A stretch of 64,000 nt of DNA, taken from Lactarius indigo. Its lineage: Eukaryota > Basidiomycota > Agaricomycetes > Russulales > Russulaceae. The stretch is taken from positions 776,452 through 840,451 of the forward strand of contig JAFKAC010000022.1 of assembly GCA_025766275.1 (NCBI GenBank). The letters are read 5' to 3'. Of the stretch, positions 21,216 to 31,800 are shown piece after piece (position 1 is the stretch's first letter; each line of letters begins with the position of its first letter). A model generated the notes under the pieces. It had not been told where the DNA came from. It saw only the letters and a list, made by a program, of their open reading frames with translations, and made no database searches. Both the position numbers and the translations under genes were made by a program.

Positions 21216-23465
21216 GTCTTGACCTTCCTCTGCCATGGTGGGGCTGTGAGTAGGGCTGATACGAAGGAATGAATACGTTGAACTTACTGCTGCGACTTGT
21301 GCGGCACGGAGTTCCTTCTTGAACAGCTAATGGAAAAATTGAGACAATTGTGAGTAGTTTGTGTGTGCGACACCCCCACACAACGTGCGTACCTCTTTGT
21401 CGGCTTCCGAGAGTGTTTTGAAATACGAATCGAATTCGTGCAGGAGGCCTTGTCCACCGGGTTGGGTTGTGTTCCACTGGCGCATGCATATATTCCTGTA
21501 GATGCGATCAGTGTGAGGAGCGTGGTGTATGTTCGACTTACTTTATGGAATTGCCCCCGGTGGGCTCTGCCATGGCATCGGCCTTCTTCTGCCTTTTGGA
21601 TGACGCTGTCGACGCGTCGCTTTCGGTAGTCCTTTTCTTACCTTTAGTCCTGGAAGTAGTGTTGTCGGCAGTTTCTTCGGAGGGCAATGACTGGGTGTTG
21701 CAATCATTACGACCGGTGTCGCTGTCGGTTGCTATGCGGACCGCGTCGGACGTCGGGTTATTCGCGCGGCCCAGTGTGAGCCTGACTCGGGGTAGGTTGG
21801 ATGTGGTCGTCGCTGCACTCCCTGGAGCGGGCATATCCTCTGCGTCAGGGGCATTGTTGGACGAGTTTGTCTCCGGGGGGGGTGGGTTATTCGGGCCTGG
21901 TCCACTTTGCGGGGCAGGGGCACTAGAGGTACACGTGAGTGGATGAAGATGGATGATAGGGAGAGGGGTACAATGGGTCGATCACCACCGACGATGGAGC
22001 GGTACGCCTGTCCGTGATCTTAAATCGGGGCATTAGACTCGAAAGGGTGTATAAGTGAGCTCCTACGTACCGAAGCGTTCGAAGAGGGAGATGCCCCTTG
22101 GGTTCCAGAATTTCCTGGCTCACCCTCGACATCACCGTTGCCATCAGCTGGGCTCAGTTCTCCGGCGTTGTTGTTGTTGTCGCTGTCGCCGGCGGGACTT
22201 TGTTCTTCCGCGTCGCCGTCGTTATCGTTGTTGTCCCTGGCAGGGCTTTGTTCTTCCGCGTTGCTTTCTTCTCCTGCGGGGCTCGGTCCCTCTATGTTGG
22301 CGTCATCGCTCTCTGTACCCAGTTCTTGGGTTGAGCCTGTATATAACTGCCTCAGTACATAGGGATTGTATGGAAAGAGACGTACCAGTTTCGGGAGTCT
22401 GCGTCGCGTCCTCCTTCGCCACGGCAAACCTGTTGCGGTGCCAAGAGGGGTATGATCGCGTGGACCATTCCCATAATTTCCATTCCCCGTCGTCGCAGAG
22501 GAGGAGGAAGTCATGGGCTTTGTCCGCGAGCATCATCCGGGAATACCACTCCCATGCTTTCATGGTAATCCCGCCCCATGTTGGAGGGGCCATGCCATCC
22601 TCGTCGAGGGTGGCCCAAAGCATACGCGCCTTGCGACTCATATCCGCTATCACGTCTGCATCGACTGGCGTGCCGTCTTCGTTTTCCAGATAAGGGTGGG
22701 CTACATGGATGTCGTCATTGGGATCTTTGTTGGGATCTTTGTCTTTGCGTGGGCGACCCCGCTTTCCCTTTTGCCGCGCGGATGTCGCATTGCCGTCCGT
22801 CTCGCCTCGTTTAGCATTACCTTTCTTCGCCGACATACAGCGGAAGTCCTTCTTCGTCCATTGGACAACTGTCGGATAGTCTGTGCGCTTGCGGAGTGCC
22901 GGCTTTGCTGGGACTGTCCCGGTTCTGAGGCTGGAGAGTACGCCGTTTATATGCCCACCTGAGGTACTCTCGTGATACTCTTTGGCGAAAAGTTTGATTG
23001 CTCCTCTGGGTAATATATAGTGAGGCGTACACCCGGAAAAAAATAAATAATACATAAATGTTTGCGTACTTGAGTGCATTGATTTCGACCTTCAGAACCT
23101 GGTTCTCCTCCTTCAGATCGTCGTTCTCCTTTGTCTTAATGGCGAGGGCTTCTTCAAGCTTTGTGATTTCCATGGCCCTCTTCTCCGAGGTCATCTGGAT
23201 GCGTATGAAGTGGCCGCTGTTCTCGAGCATCTTTACAGATGCGTTCGAGATCACTTCCTCTAGATCAGGTGACTTGTATTGTGTCAGCGTCCTCAATCCA
23301 AATAGAGTAAGTCGGACTCACGTAATTGGACCCCATATGCGAGCGCGGTCGCTCGGAGCCAGAGTCATATTGCCGATGGGAATGGGGATTGATAGGAAAA
23401 TCCCCGTGGTTCCCAATTAGTGCTGGATCGATATTGGACGTGAAGGTATAAGAAGCAGTGGACAT
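20981..23465 (-). CDS. Coiled-coil, AT-hook-like acidic protein, last exon fused to a copia LTR
   Basis: No known family recognised. Proposed exons (minus): 23465-23322, 23272-23070, 23005-22386, 22336-22071, a 26-nt exon 22018-21993, 21922-21542, 21495-21393, 21326-21288, 21229-20981. All phases agree. Start: MSTASYTFTSNIDPALIG. Features: Glu/Lys-rich coiled coil at about 78-116 (ITKLEEALAIKTKENDDLKE), a basic GKRGRPRKDKD AT-hook-like core in exon 3, an acidic EEQSPAGD repeat region, a second basic stretch (KGKKRT) and a short helix LFKKELRAAQVAA. Before the copia insertion the gene would end at 15635 (about 611 aa). Now the last exon reads into the LTR for 78 codons, giving about 676 aa. 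It is transcribed divergently from the gene at 23642, 176 bp away. A role in DNA binding is inferred only from the RGRP core. Confidence 0.6.
22100..22290 (-). repeat. Imperfect repeats encoding EEQSPAGD-type acidic units
   Basis: Exon 4 of the AT-hook-like gene contains four related units (PSPAGEESN, EEQSPARDN, EEQSPAGDS and GELSPADGN) with Asn/Asp runs between them. It is probably a disordered acidic linker subject to repeat-length change. Confidence 0.6.
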
Positions 23466-23641
23466 GTGAGAACTGCGGGGGAGAGACGGCGGAAGGGAGA
23501 CGGCGGAAAAAAAAGAGAAGGCGGAAAAGAAGAGGAAAAAGATTACGTGTATATGATAGCTTTGGTTATATTTGGCTCCCTGGTATGTATCGACTTAGAC
23601 AATTCTGTGCCGCATACACCTGCCTCTGTCCATTTGTATTC

Positions 23642-24183
23642 ATGGCCCCAGTCAATCGCTCCGATGTTCACGTCCTCCGTGCACTACACGAGGCCACTTT
23701 GCAAGACCTTCTGCACGCTAAGAATGATGCTGTAATCAGGCTGATCAGCGAACGTAACACTGCTCTTTACGAACGGTATCTCGCTCCCTTACTAATGTCT
23801 CCTCGGAAATCTGAGCTCTAGTCGGTATTCTCTCTGCTTCTGGAGGCAAAGGCTGGGCGGTTCCCCGATCGAGTACTCGTATCACGACTTCATTACCCCG
23901 CCTAATCCGCCGCTCCCGTATATCGTGGTCGACCATGGCTCCGCTGCCCCTGCCCGCATCCTCCAGTTCCATGTCACCCGCCCGCAGTGGGCGTACTATC
24001 CTCCAGATGTGAGTGACAACTCTTTCATATATGTTGATTACATTGATTTATCTACAGAGGCGACTTTTCGATGCATGCACCCAAACCAACGACGACCCGG
24101 ATGCAACTCTTGTCGAAATCAACCAATCCACAATCGACCCAGAGGCAGTCACTAGAAAGAGGAAACGTTCTGTGTCGGCTTAG
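23642..24183 (+). CDS. Small protein of unknown function with a basic C-terminus
   Basis: Three exons, 23642-23775, 23822-24008 and 24058-24183, splice in frame to 148 aa. The 46-bp first intron contains an ACTAAT branch-like site and ends CTCTAG. The protein starts MAPVNRSDVHVLRALHEATL, has an amphipathic helical N-terminus (about 1-45), a Pro/aromatic middle (ITPPNPPLPYIVVDHGS; PQWAYYPPD) and ends with KRKRSVSA, a possible nuclear signal. I do not recognise the family. It is divergent from the AT-hook-like gene and convergent with the transposase, whose stop lies 31 bp downstream, so all three may belong to one element. An upstream Met at 23585 in the same frame is possible. Confidence 0.65.
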
Positions 24184-24376
24184 ATACCAAATAAAAACGG
24201 CTGTATTCTGTTAACTACACCGAATCGTCGTCATCGTCGAACAATTCACCGTTAGAGAAGTGTGCGAGATCTATGAACGCGTGACGCATTAGGGAGAACT
24301 TCCCAGTCTCTGAGATCCTCCCGTCTTTGCTGGCCCGCATCTCGGGGAACATGGAAACGACTGATAATATTGCCGT

Positions 24377-25014
24377 GACTGTGTTGATAAGTGACCCTTG
24401 CGCACTTAGCGGCTCACACGGACCGGACTTGCAGCATGGACTGCTTTAGATTAGATATACAGGACCTGTAGATTAGATACTATTTGATCTGTACAATCTG
24501 GACTTATCATTGCGTCACATATGACATCACTGTACTTCTAATGACATCATACATCCGGACTCTGCGTTGTATAACACCTTTGTACTTTCCTTTGTTCCCT
24601 ACTTAGTGTTATCTTTATTATGATGTCAGTATGATATCATCTAGTTCTGGACTCTTCTTGTTCTCCTCTCCCTTGTTCTCAAAGCGTCCACTCTTTTGTC
24701 CCCTTTGTAGAACAATAGCACCCTTGTATTCTGTGACTAGCGTTACTTACCTTGTACTACTGTCACCCTCTGTAGGAGTATAAGTAGAGTACCATGTACG
24801 CTCCTGGTCCACATCAGTTCTCACTGTTTGTGTGCCAGGTAAGCTCCCTTCTCTTCAATGTAACAACATCAGTTCTCACTGTTTGTGTGCCAGACACCCT
24901 CTCTGTTTCACTACAAGACTCACCCTCTGCTGCTTACCAGTTGCACCCTATATCTCACCACAGACCTTTTGCCCTCTGTGAGTATAGGTTCTTCTTGTGC
25001 TGTTCATCAGACTG
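24377..25014 (+). mobile_element. Solo LTR 1 with target duplication GACTG
   Basis: LTR 24382-25009 (628 bp) starts TGTTGATAAG and ends GTTCATCA, and is flanked by GACTG at 24377-24381 and 25010-25014. It lies within a transposase exon; removing it plus one TSD joins codons for IIPV to TAILSVVSMF in frame. It contains GTATAAGTAG (about 24777), a likely promoter TATA, which implies plus orientation. No internal region remains, so it formed by LTR-LTR recombination. Confidence 0.85.
24811..24893 (+). repeat. 28-bp direct repeat inside solo LTR 1
   Basis: The sequence starting ACATCAGTTCTCACTGTTTG occurs at 24811-24838 and 24866-24893, 55 bp apart, just downstream of the TATA-like box. It is probably a duplication within the transcribed R region. 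Confidence 0.85.
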
Positions 25015-25787
25015 GGATGATCACGAGCCCCTCCGACCCCGACCCAGGCTCACTCAAGTATACCGTTCCACTCGAATCCAAAAGCACCTCCGCGTCTGGT
25101 ACCGAGAATAGAGAGACCATAGCGAGGGGGTACTGAGCTTCCCCAAAGCGAATGTAAAAGTAGAATTGGACATTTCCGATTCGCGTCCCTCCCTCTCGTT
25201 TGATCTACAGTAAATACGTCAACGTCAGAAGTCCACATCTTCTATGAGTTAGCACATAACCCTACCTCAACGCAAGATGTCCGGCGGAGCTTCATAGTGA
25301 CATTGGATTCGTGCCATACCGAGCGTGCCATCTGTCCATTGGGGAGGCGCAGCTTCGCCCAGCGACAGACACCATTTGGCCACGAGTCGACGTTTGGCCA
25401 CCCCTGTCCCCTCCAATATACCTTGAAGACTGCATGCTCGTCTGTGGACAACGGAGATGGGAATTCTTCGCAGCAGGGTAGGAAGACATATCCGCCTTTG
25501 AATTCACGAATGTGGCGGGTTGACTGTCTGTTGCTACAGCCGACTTCGAATTTGATCCGAGGAAACCGGGCACAGAGCGAGTTGACTTGTGCACATATTA
25601 CAGCTCGTTGAGTGAGATTCGCGAACAAATCACGATCTTGGCGGATTTCTCAACCAAGATTGCTGATCGCAGTCTCCAACGTCCACTGGGCATAGCATGC
25701 CAATGGCCCGATCCGGAACGTTTCTGGCCCCATGTGAGTCAGCAAATGTATACTGTGTCGCACGAAGTGTAAGCGTGATTCCATCCT

Positions 25788-26305
25788 CTGATTGTTACGG
25801 TACGGACTTGTGACTCATTACATACGACTCATGACCGGTTATGACTACGGTCCGGTATCAATATTAGTCATGGACTCTTACATCACATCAGTCAGCATAG
25901 TAGTTCGCATGTGATTGTGACTCATGTATGACTCATTCCTAGGATAGCGGTACTAGGGTTCGAGCTAGTTACGCTATTGGGTACTTACTATTCCAGCAGC
26001 GCTTTAAAGCCCGCGCGTATTTGTATAAGTAGTCGACTAAGAAGACCAAGAGTCCCCATCTTGGTCTTCTTCAATCCACCATCTGACTCGTCTCTTGCCT
26101 GCCTTGGTCTTAGACTAAGAGTGCCTCCACTTGTATCTACCAAGGATACTCCTCTCTTACCCCTTTCGCTGCAGCGTGTGCCAGTGTGCCCCTGTTCAGC
26201 CAGCGTTGGGTTGACGTGTGTTCCCCATTCGCCTAACTTCTGCTAAGTCGATTACACCTTTCACGAGTCCAAGTCGGACTAACGCCGGTGGAGCGTAACA
26301 CTGAT
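25788..26305 (+). mobile_element. Solo LTR 2 with target duplication CTGAT
   Basis: LTR 25793-26300 (508 bp) starts TGTTACG and ends CGTAACA, a perfect 7-bp terminal inverted repeat. It is flanked by CTGAT at 25788-25792 and 26301-26305. Removing it restores the transposase frame (LYYQ joined to RMESRLHF). A GTATAAGTAG box near 26023 matches that in solo LTR 1 and suggests plus orientation. Confidence 0.85.
26039..26071 (+). repeat. Perfect 13-bp hairpin in solo LTR 2
   Basis: AAGAAGACCAAGA and TCTTGGTCTTCTT flank a 7-nt loop, about 10 bp downstream of the TATA-like box, so it would lie near the 5' end of the LTR transcript. Confidence 0.8.
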
Positions 26306-28540
26306 AGTAGAGGTCTTCAAATTCGCGTGCAAAGTCCACCAGAAGTTCGTGGCCCCGAATGAGATCTCGATAAGCAATAGAGTGACGCTGCAGAATACGA
26401 ACACCAGCAACCAGTTTACAGAAATTGAGCCAGTATTTACGAGGCAAAAGGTGTCGGAATAACGTAGGACCCAGCCCGTAGAGATACTGCTGGAACTCCC
26501 AGGCCTTGTAACCGGTATTCAATTTCTTGGCGGGGTCCCGGGGTGCCCTTCCGAAGGAGGACGGTATAAATGGAACCGCCCTTACGACGGTTTCGCCGTG
26601 CGCGTTCCAAAGCGCGTTCTTGTGGTAGAAGATGGCCCAATCCCAGGTGGACCTGTCATCAGGCTCATAGACGTTGATCTTGCCAGTGAACAGTTTCAAA
26701 AATAGATCGGGATCGTTCAGAACGGTCAGATGCATGATGTCCATCGTGAACACATTCGGCACAGGGAGAGGTTGACGAGGGAGACCGCTGAACAGAGTCT
26801 GCTTACAAAGCCCCACAGCGAGGCGCTGAGCCCGATACTCGCCCTGGGTATTGGCCGAGAGCAACCGATCCAGATGTTGCCGGTACTTCTGATCCAGGTT
26901 CAAGTTGCTTCGATGCTCGGCCAGATCTTCGTCGGGGATATCAGGATGGTCACATCCTCTGACGGAGTAGTCATGTGGTCGATGCATAACGGGGTAATAA
27001 TGGCCGTCGCCTGTGCGATGACGACTTGGCATGTTGCAATATAAGCGACAGCCAAATTTCCCGCTATGCCCGACCATGCCAGACATAGACGCACTACCAA
27101 GACTGTCGGCAGTTGCAAAGATGACCAAAGGAGTTGAGCGAAGAACATAGGTACCCAGAGAAGCGTCGTAGAGTCTGAGGCCCTCGCGCTGCAGGGCAGC
27201 CACGTGAAACAGAGACGGAAATAAAAACGAATCGAAGTCCCCTGGTTTGTTTGGACCAGGGACAATGGCACCGGGTATCACAAACCGTTTCTTGTAACGC
27301 AGGTCCGGAGGAAGATTGTGAATTATCCATATAAAAACCCAGGCCTCAGAGGGCTGGTCTGGACGAAGCTGCGCACCGTCTATGGATATCTGCAAAGCAA
27401 CATCGGACTTTCCAAAAGCCCCAGAGTTCCATGCATCAAGTAGCTCTTTCCCGCAAGAGGTGTCGTCATATTTATCGAGTCGACCGTTGTTGCGTCGCGC
27501 GTGTTCCACGTTTGTAGCGAGCCTCCTCTCTAGATAGTGCATACTTTCAGCCACATCGTGAGACCCGTAGAAAGCCTGAATGACAGGCCCGATAGGTATT
27601 GTGGTGAAGCGCTTTCGAGGGTTTGTAGTCCTGGGGAAGTATCGAGACATGGAACACCGCAGACAGGCCTCAAGTTCATCGTACGGCCCAGTGTAGGCCA
27701 GACAAGAATTAATGCACATATCATGCTCCAAGGGTACGACACCAGAGAGCCAGCGAAGGCGGCGCTTGCTCTGGTCATACGACAGAAACGGGTCTTCTGG
27801 ATTGTTGAGCAATTCTATTTCTCGTGTGGTATCGTAATGGGCCCTGGATGCGTTTGCGTTGTTGATAAAGTGCCTAAGAGACCTAAGCAAAGGCGAAGGG
27901 TCCTCTAGGTCCATGACCGGACTAGGGTCCCGCAATGCTTCAACGTCATCTGGTTGCATACCCGAGTTTTCAAGAGATGCCGTCCCTAGCGCGTCAAGGA
28001 ATCCCTGCGTAGTCTGCAGATCCGGGAGATGTATGATCACACTAGAGTCAGGTCCATCGTCGTCCGAGTCGCCTTCTTGCTCAATCAGTGGGTCCGGCCG
28101 TATTGACCCCGGGACGTGTTGACCGCGTTGCCCAGCCTGAGCTTGCCCGTCCCCAGCAGTATCTGGGCTTGGCTCGGGACCACAGACACCACCATCGTCA
28201 TAGTCCAGATCGCCTAGATGTGGCCCATCGGACGCATCAGAGTTGACAGGGCCAGAGTCGTCTCGATAGGTGCTGGGTCCGGGATCCCTCATAGACAGCT
28301 GATCTGTATCCGAAGCCGGCTACAAGGGAGTCAGACGATACATACGAGCCACATACAGAGACAGATGACCTGTCTACGCTCTGTATGCTGGTCATTCTGA
28401 GCTGCGCGACGTTGGCGTGCACGTTCGCGCATGGCAGCCGCCCTTGCATTCGCTGCCACCAGGACATCCCCAATGGAGCGTAGAAAATTCGCTAGATGTG
28501 TTCTTGTGGCGTGTTGGAGCACAGACTTGCGGCTTACCAT

Positions 28541-28827
28541 CGGATTACAGACAGAATTGAAGGATATATGGGCACACATTAGCAGCCGGAGGACACACAT
28601 AAATCATCATGAACGCGAGGGATACAGTATCTCGGATAATCGATCCAGGTCAAAATAAAATTATGTAAACGAGATTAAACAAAACTAAACGAAATTATAT
28701 ACGGACTTCCCACTGGGGCTGAGCGCTGAGCCTGTGCGGGCGTCAACTGCCAAACCACTCTGGTGCCGCCGTGCCATATCTCTTCTGCTAGCACCATACT
28801 CTCGGACACCTTCTCGCCGCTGCTGCC
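28541..28827. other. Intergenic between the transposase and NLR copy 3; candidate right end of the DNA transposon
   Basis: 28655-28697 is AT-rich and its reverse complement (ATTTCGTTTAGTTTTGTTTA) resembles the segment near 15127. From about 28734 the sequence is related to the region before NLR copy 2 (GTGCGGGCGTCA), i.e. the NLR upstream region. A transposon end would therefore be expected between these two points. Confidence 0.35.
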
Positions 28828-31800
28828 ATGTCTCAGACACCGACCGCGGCTTCCTCTTCTTCTAATCTTCAGGCCATCTTTTATGCTTCTATCAAGGAGT
28901 ACGAGAAGAAGACGAAGAAAGATCTTCTCGCGCATCCGTTGTTGGCCCAGTTGCAGATCTGCAATACCCCCACTGACATTCTGACCGTCCTTCGCACTCA
29001 AGTTCAACAGTTCGAGCAATCCACGTCAGGTGACGACAAATTGACAAAATGGTTGAATCCGACGGTCAATGTCCTTTATGCCTTCTCCGCAGCGCTTGGC
29101 GAAGGAGTCGGACTGGTGGATCCCATTCTGACGATCCTTCTACGATCTACCCCCTGATATCATATTTCTAGGTGTTCTCGCCAGCGAAAGTCATTTTCGC
29201 TGGAGCCGGAGTCCTCCTCTTGGTAGCTATTATCCTATATATCCCTTACACGGACTGTTCTGATGCGGAACCCACACAGGCAGCAAAGGACGTCGTTGCG
29301 AGCCAAGATGCGCTTATCGATATCTTCGAGCGCATTGAGAGCTTCTTCAGACGACTGGAGGAGTATAGCGAGGTGCCGACGACAGAGGCGATGAAGGACG
29401 TCATCGTGAAGATAATGGTCGAGGTGCTTGGGATATTTGGGATAGTGACGAAGGAGATAAAGCAGGGACGAGCAAGTGAGTCGATCACCGATGGTATATT
29501 GCTCTTCGCTAATAGATATTCAGAGAGATATCTGAAGAAATTGATTGGAAGGAGAGACATCGAGGACGCGCTAGCCAAACTGGATAGACTGACGCAGCAG
29601 GAGGTCCAGATGGCGATCGTGCAAGTGCTGAAAATCGCACATCATGTCAAGGACAGAGTAGAAGTTGTCGGCGACAAGGTCAACGTGGCTATTGAGGGTA
29701 TGTTCAACACGTTGGCTACTCACAAACACCATCGTAAAACCCACATACGACTAGATGGCAAGGTAGTCAAAGTGACCACAAGGGAAACGCGAGTTCTGTT
29801 GCAACAGACAGCAAACAATATCGACGAAGAAAAGCGTCCGTGGCTCTTTAACCCTGCTGCTCTTGCTTGCTGACACTGAAGCGCCACTGCAGGGATCCGG
29901 GTACGGAAGGATCATCGAGCGTGGCTGTCTCCGCCGGACCCATCCACTAATCAAATATCGCATCCACCACTCAACATGAAGGCACGGCGACATGGTTCTT
30001 CAACGGAAGTATATTCATGGAATGGAAGTCCAAGTCGGCTTTGTTGTGGATCCACGGGAAACGTGCGCCATTCTGTCCTTTCTCATCTTCCCAGATCTTG
30101 ATCGCCTCTAATCGTTGTAGCGGGCTCAGGGAAGAGCATCCTTTGGTTCGTTACCATTTGTCGCGTTCACCCCTGAGGAACTTACAACGCCAACTAGCTC
30201 CGCAATCATCCAAGACATAATGGCGTTGCGCGAGGCTGGACTAGCATCCATGGCATATTTTTATTTCGATTTCAAGGATACCGATAAACAACATCTCCGC
30301 AACTTGCTTCCTTCCCTTTTAACTCAGCTCTCCGCTCGTTCCAACAATTGTTGCGACATACTCTCCCGCATCTATAAGGCGCACGACGATGGCGCCCAAA
30401 AGCCCAGCACAAGTACACTGGTCACGTGTCTTAAAGAGATGCTCGCGCTACCTGGCCAAGGCCCAATCTACATAATCTTGGACGCGCTAGATGAATGTCC
30501 TAATACAATTGGAATTCCACCTGCCCGCAAACAGGTCCTTGATCTCTTGAAGGACCTCATCGGTTGCCAGCTCTCAAATCTTCATATATGTGTCACGAGC
30601 CGTCCGGAGAACGATATCCGAGCCGTGCTTGAGCCCATAGCATTTCACCCGGTGTCGATTCACGAACAAAGTGGACAAAAGAAGGATATTGAAGACTACA
30701 TCAGATCTGTCGTTTACGCGGACTCGGATATGGCGATGAAGAGATGGAAGGATAAAGACAAAGAACTGGTTATTGAGACGCTCACGGAAAGAGCTGATGG
30801 AATGTGAGCGTGTGTAAGAATGTGCCAATGACGGTTACCGACTATTTGACAGGTTCCGTTGGGTTTTCTGTCAGCTGGAAGTGTTGCAACATTGCTTCCC
30901 ACAAAGCATCCGGCGGACGCTCGACGAATTGCCGAAATCTTTAGACGAGACTTATGAGCGAGTGTTGAAGGAGATCGGGATAGCCAACCGAGATCACGCT
31001 CGTCGTCTCTTACAATGTCTCACCGCGGCTGTTCGGCCGTTACGTGTCGAGGAGCTCGCAGAAATACTTGCGCTTGACTTCGATGGGGCGGAAGGAGCGA
31101 CACCGAAGTTGAAGGAGGACTGGCGGTGGGAGGATCGGCAACGAGCTGTGCTATCTACGTGCTCAAGCCTGATCACCGAAGTCGACGATGGCGATTCGCG
31201 GGTCATTCAGTTTTCGCATTTTTCGGTGAAGGAATTCTTGACTTCCGATCGGCTTGCCGCTTCTAAAGGCGACGCTTCATACTTTCATATAATTCCCGAG
31301 GCTGCACACACGACTCTCGCCCAGGCTTGCTTGGGAACTCTTCTTCGGTTGGACGGCAGCGTCGACGATGACCCGGTCGAAGATAGGTTCCCGTTGGCCA
31401 GATATGCCAGTCAGCATTGGGTGGAGCATGCACAATTTGGAGAGGTATCGTCACGCATAGAAGATGGGATGCGGTGTCTTTTTGACTCGGCGAAACCGTA
31501 TTTTGCCGCGTGGCTCCAGTTGCATAACATCCGAGTCGAGGATCGCTGGGTTCAGTTCGGAGATCCCACCGAACATCACGGATCTCCGCTGTATCATGCA
31601 TCATTGTGCGGATTTCGTGACCTGGCAGCGCACATCATTGTCGAGCATCCAGAGCAAGTAAATGCGAGGGGTGGTGAAAATCACAGTCCACTGGCGGCGG
31701 CATTGCACAAGAGACATTTCAAGGTGGCCGAGCTGTTACATCAGCATGGCGCGGTCATGGACGTCACAGAGAACCAATTTAATCGAACTCCTCTACATGC

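Larger units (their letters stand above)
15675..21220 (-). mobile_element. Ty1/copia LTR retrotransposon, nearly intact
   Basis: The element occupies 15680-21215 (5536 bp) and is flanked by a perfect 5-bp target duplication, GTCTT (15675-15679 and 21216-21220). Its LTRs are both 258 bp and differ at only two positions I could find, indicating recent insertion. On the coding strand each LTR runs TGTGAAAG...TTTAATA, so the 3' terminus is TA rather than the usual CA. PBS and PPT are in place and one long uninterrupted gag-pol frame is present. It inserted into the last exon of a minus-strand host gene in the same orientation. Confidence 0.95.
24215..28540 (-). pseudogene. Tnp2/CACTA-like (Transposase_21-type) transposase, interrupted by two solo LTRs and one stop
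   Basis: Segments (minus): 28540-28370, 28319-26301, [solo LTR], 25787-25266, 25204-25010, [solo LTR], 24376-24215. Lengths are 171, 2019, 522, 195 and 162 nt, all in phase, totalling 1022 codons plus TAG. N-terminal part: basic helix-rich exon 1, acidic region, then Tnp2 hallmarks: EHDMCINSCLAYTG, SIDGAQL, WIIHNLPPDLRYKK, PGPNKPGDFDSF, GHSGKFGCRLYC, FTMDIMHLTVL. C-terminal part: RLHFVRHSIHLLTHMGPETF, QWTLETAISNLG, CRWAKLRLPNGQMARSVW, VQFYFYIRFG and an acidic tail. One TGA follows NLG (near 25648); CGA to TGA would explain it. The open frame that appears to end at 26196 reads into the LTR and is artificial there. Cut-and-paste transposase; this copy is dead. Confidence 0.8.

Noticed and set aside
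22055..22693. 212-codon plus-strand frame
   Set aside because: Shadow of exons 3 and 4 of the minus-strand gene; Cys/Arg-rich composition typical of an antisense frame.
21538..23079. Several separate minus-strand frames as independent small genes
   Set aside because: They join in phase as exons of one gene starting at 23465.
25021..25136. Plus-strand frame starting MITSPSDPDPGSLKYTV, resembling the start of a copia gag
   Set aside because: It is antisense to a well-supported transposase exon (25204-25010) and lies outside the solo LTR border at 25009.
26196..26300. C-terminal end of the 698-codon minus-strand frame as transposase sequence
   Set aside because: These codons are inside solo LTR 2; true coding resumes at 25787.
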